64,000 bases of DNA, taken from NCBI GenBank assembly GCA_040753875.1, contig JBFMDV010000036.1, positions 1 to 64,000 of the forward strand, read 5' to 3'. How positions within the stretch are numbered: the stretch's first letter is position 1; each line of letters begins with the position of its first letter. Shown one piece after another: positions 63,045-64,000 of the stretch. The stretch is from Candidatus Zixiibacteriota bacterium (GTDB lineage Bacteria; Zixibacteria; MSB-5A5; GN15; FEB-12). The translations under genes and the position numbers were made by a program. The notes beneath the pieces were generated by a model that did not search any database, was not told the origin of the DNA, and saw nothing but the letters and a program-made list of their open reading frames with translations.

Positions 63045-64000
63045 ATGTTTGAAACCTTACGCAAGATGATCTTCCCGATCATCATTATTGTCCTGGTGTT
63101 TTTCGTGGCCATGATCATCCTCCAATGGGGTCTCGAATTTACCGGACGACAGCAGTTTGCCGTCAAGAACATCGCCGGCACGATAAACGGCGAAGAGATT
63201 CTGCTGGAGACGTACAATCGTGTCTACAACAATCTGGTACAGCAGGAGACGCAGCGTTCGGGCGGCGAGGTCACGGATTCGCGTCTGCGCGAACTTGAGC
63301 AGTCCGCGTGGCAGCAGTTGGTTTACGATCGCCTGCTCGCTCAGGAAGCGGCGAAGTACAACATCGTGGTGACCGACCAGGAACTGTATTCGTTCCTACG
63401 CATGTCTCCCCCTCAATATCTGCAGTCCATGCCGGCGTTTCAGACCAACGGCCAGTTTGACTACCAAAAGTACGTGAACGCCATGGCAGACCCGCAGGCC
63501 TCTTCGTTCTGGTCGCAGATCGAGCCGATGGTGCATGCGGACATGCAGAAGATGAAGATGCAGGAGATGGTCATTCAGGCGGTGGAGGTCAGCGAGGATG
63601 AACTGAAGGATGCATACGTGGCCGCGAACGAGAAGATCAAGGTCGGCTACATCAACGTGCCGTACAATCGGTTCACGACTGCCAGTCACAACGCGAGCGA
63701 AGACGAACTGAAAGCGTTTTACGATGCGCACAAGGATCAGTACAAGCTTGACGACCGGGCCGTGGTGTCCTTCGCGCTGGTGGAGAAACAGCCCAGTGCC
63801 GCCGACTCAGCCGAGGCCTACAACACAATCAAGGCGCTTTACGATTCGGCAGCGGCCGGTGCCGATTTCGCCGAGCTGGCCCGTACCTACTCGCAGGATG
63901 GTTCAGCGGCAGCAGGTGGGGACCTTGGTTCGTTTGCGCCAGGGCAAATGATCCCCGAGTTCGATCGCGTCGTGTTCACTATGAAAGACGGAGACCTGTC
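63045..64000 (+). CDS. SurA/PpiD-type periplasmic peptidyl-prolyl isomerase (partial)
   Basis: The frame opens at ATG 63045 with SD AGGAG and runs off the right edge. The N-terminal MFETLRKMIFPIIIIVLVFF is a single membrane anchor, followed by a SurA_N-like helical chaperone domain (INGEEILLETYNRVYNNLVQQ to about residue 200). A parvulin-type PPIase domain begins at about residue 245 (ADFAELARTYSQDGSAAAGGDLG, GQMIPEFDRVVF). It should assist folding of outer-membrane or secreted proteins. The C-terminus is not visible. Confidence 0.9.
   Translation, partial: MFETLRKMIFPIIIIVLVFFVAMIILQWGLEFTGRQQFAVKNIAGTINGEEILLETYNRVYNNLVQQETQRSGGEVTDSRLRELEQSAWQQLVYDRLLAQEAAKYNIVVTDQELYSFLRMSPPQYLQSMPAFQTNGQFDYQKYVNAMADPQASSFWSQIEPMVHADMQKMKMQEMVIQAVEVSEDELKDAYVAANEKIKVGYINVPYNRFTTASHNASEDELKAFYDAHKDQYKLDDRAVVSFALVEKQPSAADSAEAYNTIKALYDSAAAGADFAELARTYSQDGSAAAGGDLGSFAPGQMIPEFDRVVFTMKDGDL

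Overview
The window is dense, moderately high-GC bacterial chromosome from a Gram-negative organism. LPS heptose genes, a TolC-type outer-membrane protein, an LpxL-type acyltransferase and several beta-barrel or secretion-tail proteins all indicate an outer membrane. A lamin-tail/FlgD-like C-terminal domain, a PorV/PorQ-like barrel, TSP3 repeats, short overlapping operons and many dispersed palindromic repeats fit an uncultured FCB-group lineage such as Zixibacteria. That placement is inferred from gene content only. No tRNA, rRNA or CRISPR array was seen.

Layout. 1-2500: an IS5-type element enters from the left edge and truncates an M6 metalloprotease. 2526-7709: the pyrimidine operon pyrR-pyrB-pyrC, followed by a prolyl oligopeptidase, with a good promoter and a PyrR-binding motif in its leader. 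7737-15928: accC-gcvH-gcvPA, two zinc-ribbon proteins, a thioredoxin-like protein whose active site contains an in-frame UGA, gcvPB, a terminator, and a fused ECF-type ATPase. 15723-17621: a 1.9-kb repeat-rich stretch with an apparent IS110 remnant. 17622-24483: a PilZ protein, then hldE1, an exported protein, hldE2, a TPR protein, pepP, accB and pilT. 24522-28329: DUF3467, a zinc-ribbon membrane protein and a multi-PAS histidine kinase. 28326-35378: an envelope operon (MA-like peptidase, LpxL-like, HlyD-like, MacB-like permease, TolC-like, heptosyltransferase). 35544-45690: a ferritin-like protein, a dNTPase, a surface-protein operon, a sigma-54 activator, RNase R and a small dimeric-barrel protein. 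45722-48220: an ECF sigma factor, anti-sigma factor and two Spy/CpxP-like periplasmic proteins. 48478-52314: an accessory region with a DUF4209/HEPN-like protein, DinB, GIY-YIG and repeat clusters. 52340-64000: mreB, an autoregulated arsR with a coupled Cys-rich micro-ORF, maeB, a broken DUF3800 gene, TauE/SafE, DinB-like, rhomboid, M23 and a SurA/PpiD-type foldase running off the right edge.

The two clearest unusual signals are the candidate selenoprotein at 10803-11675, which a normal gene caller splits in two, and the arsR micro-operon at 53545-54130. The micro-operon has a promoter, an overlapping operator, an ArsR regulator, a 24-codon Cys-rich peptide coupled by ATGA, and a terminator.
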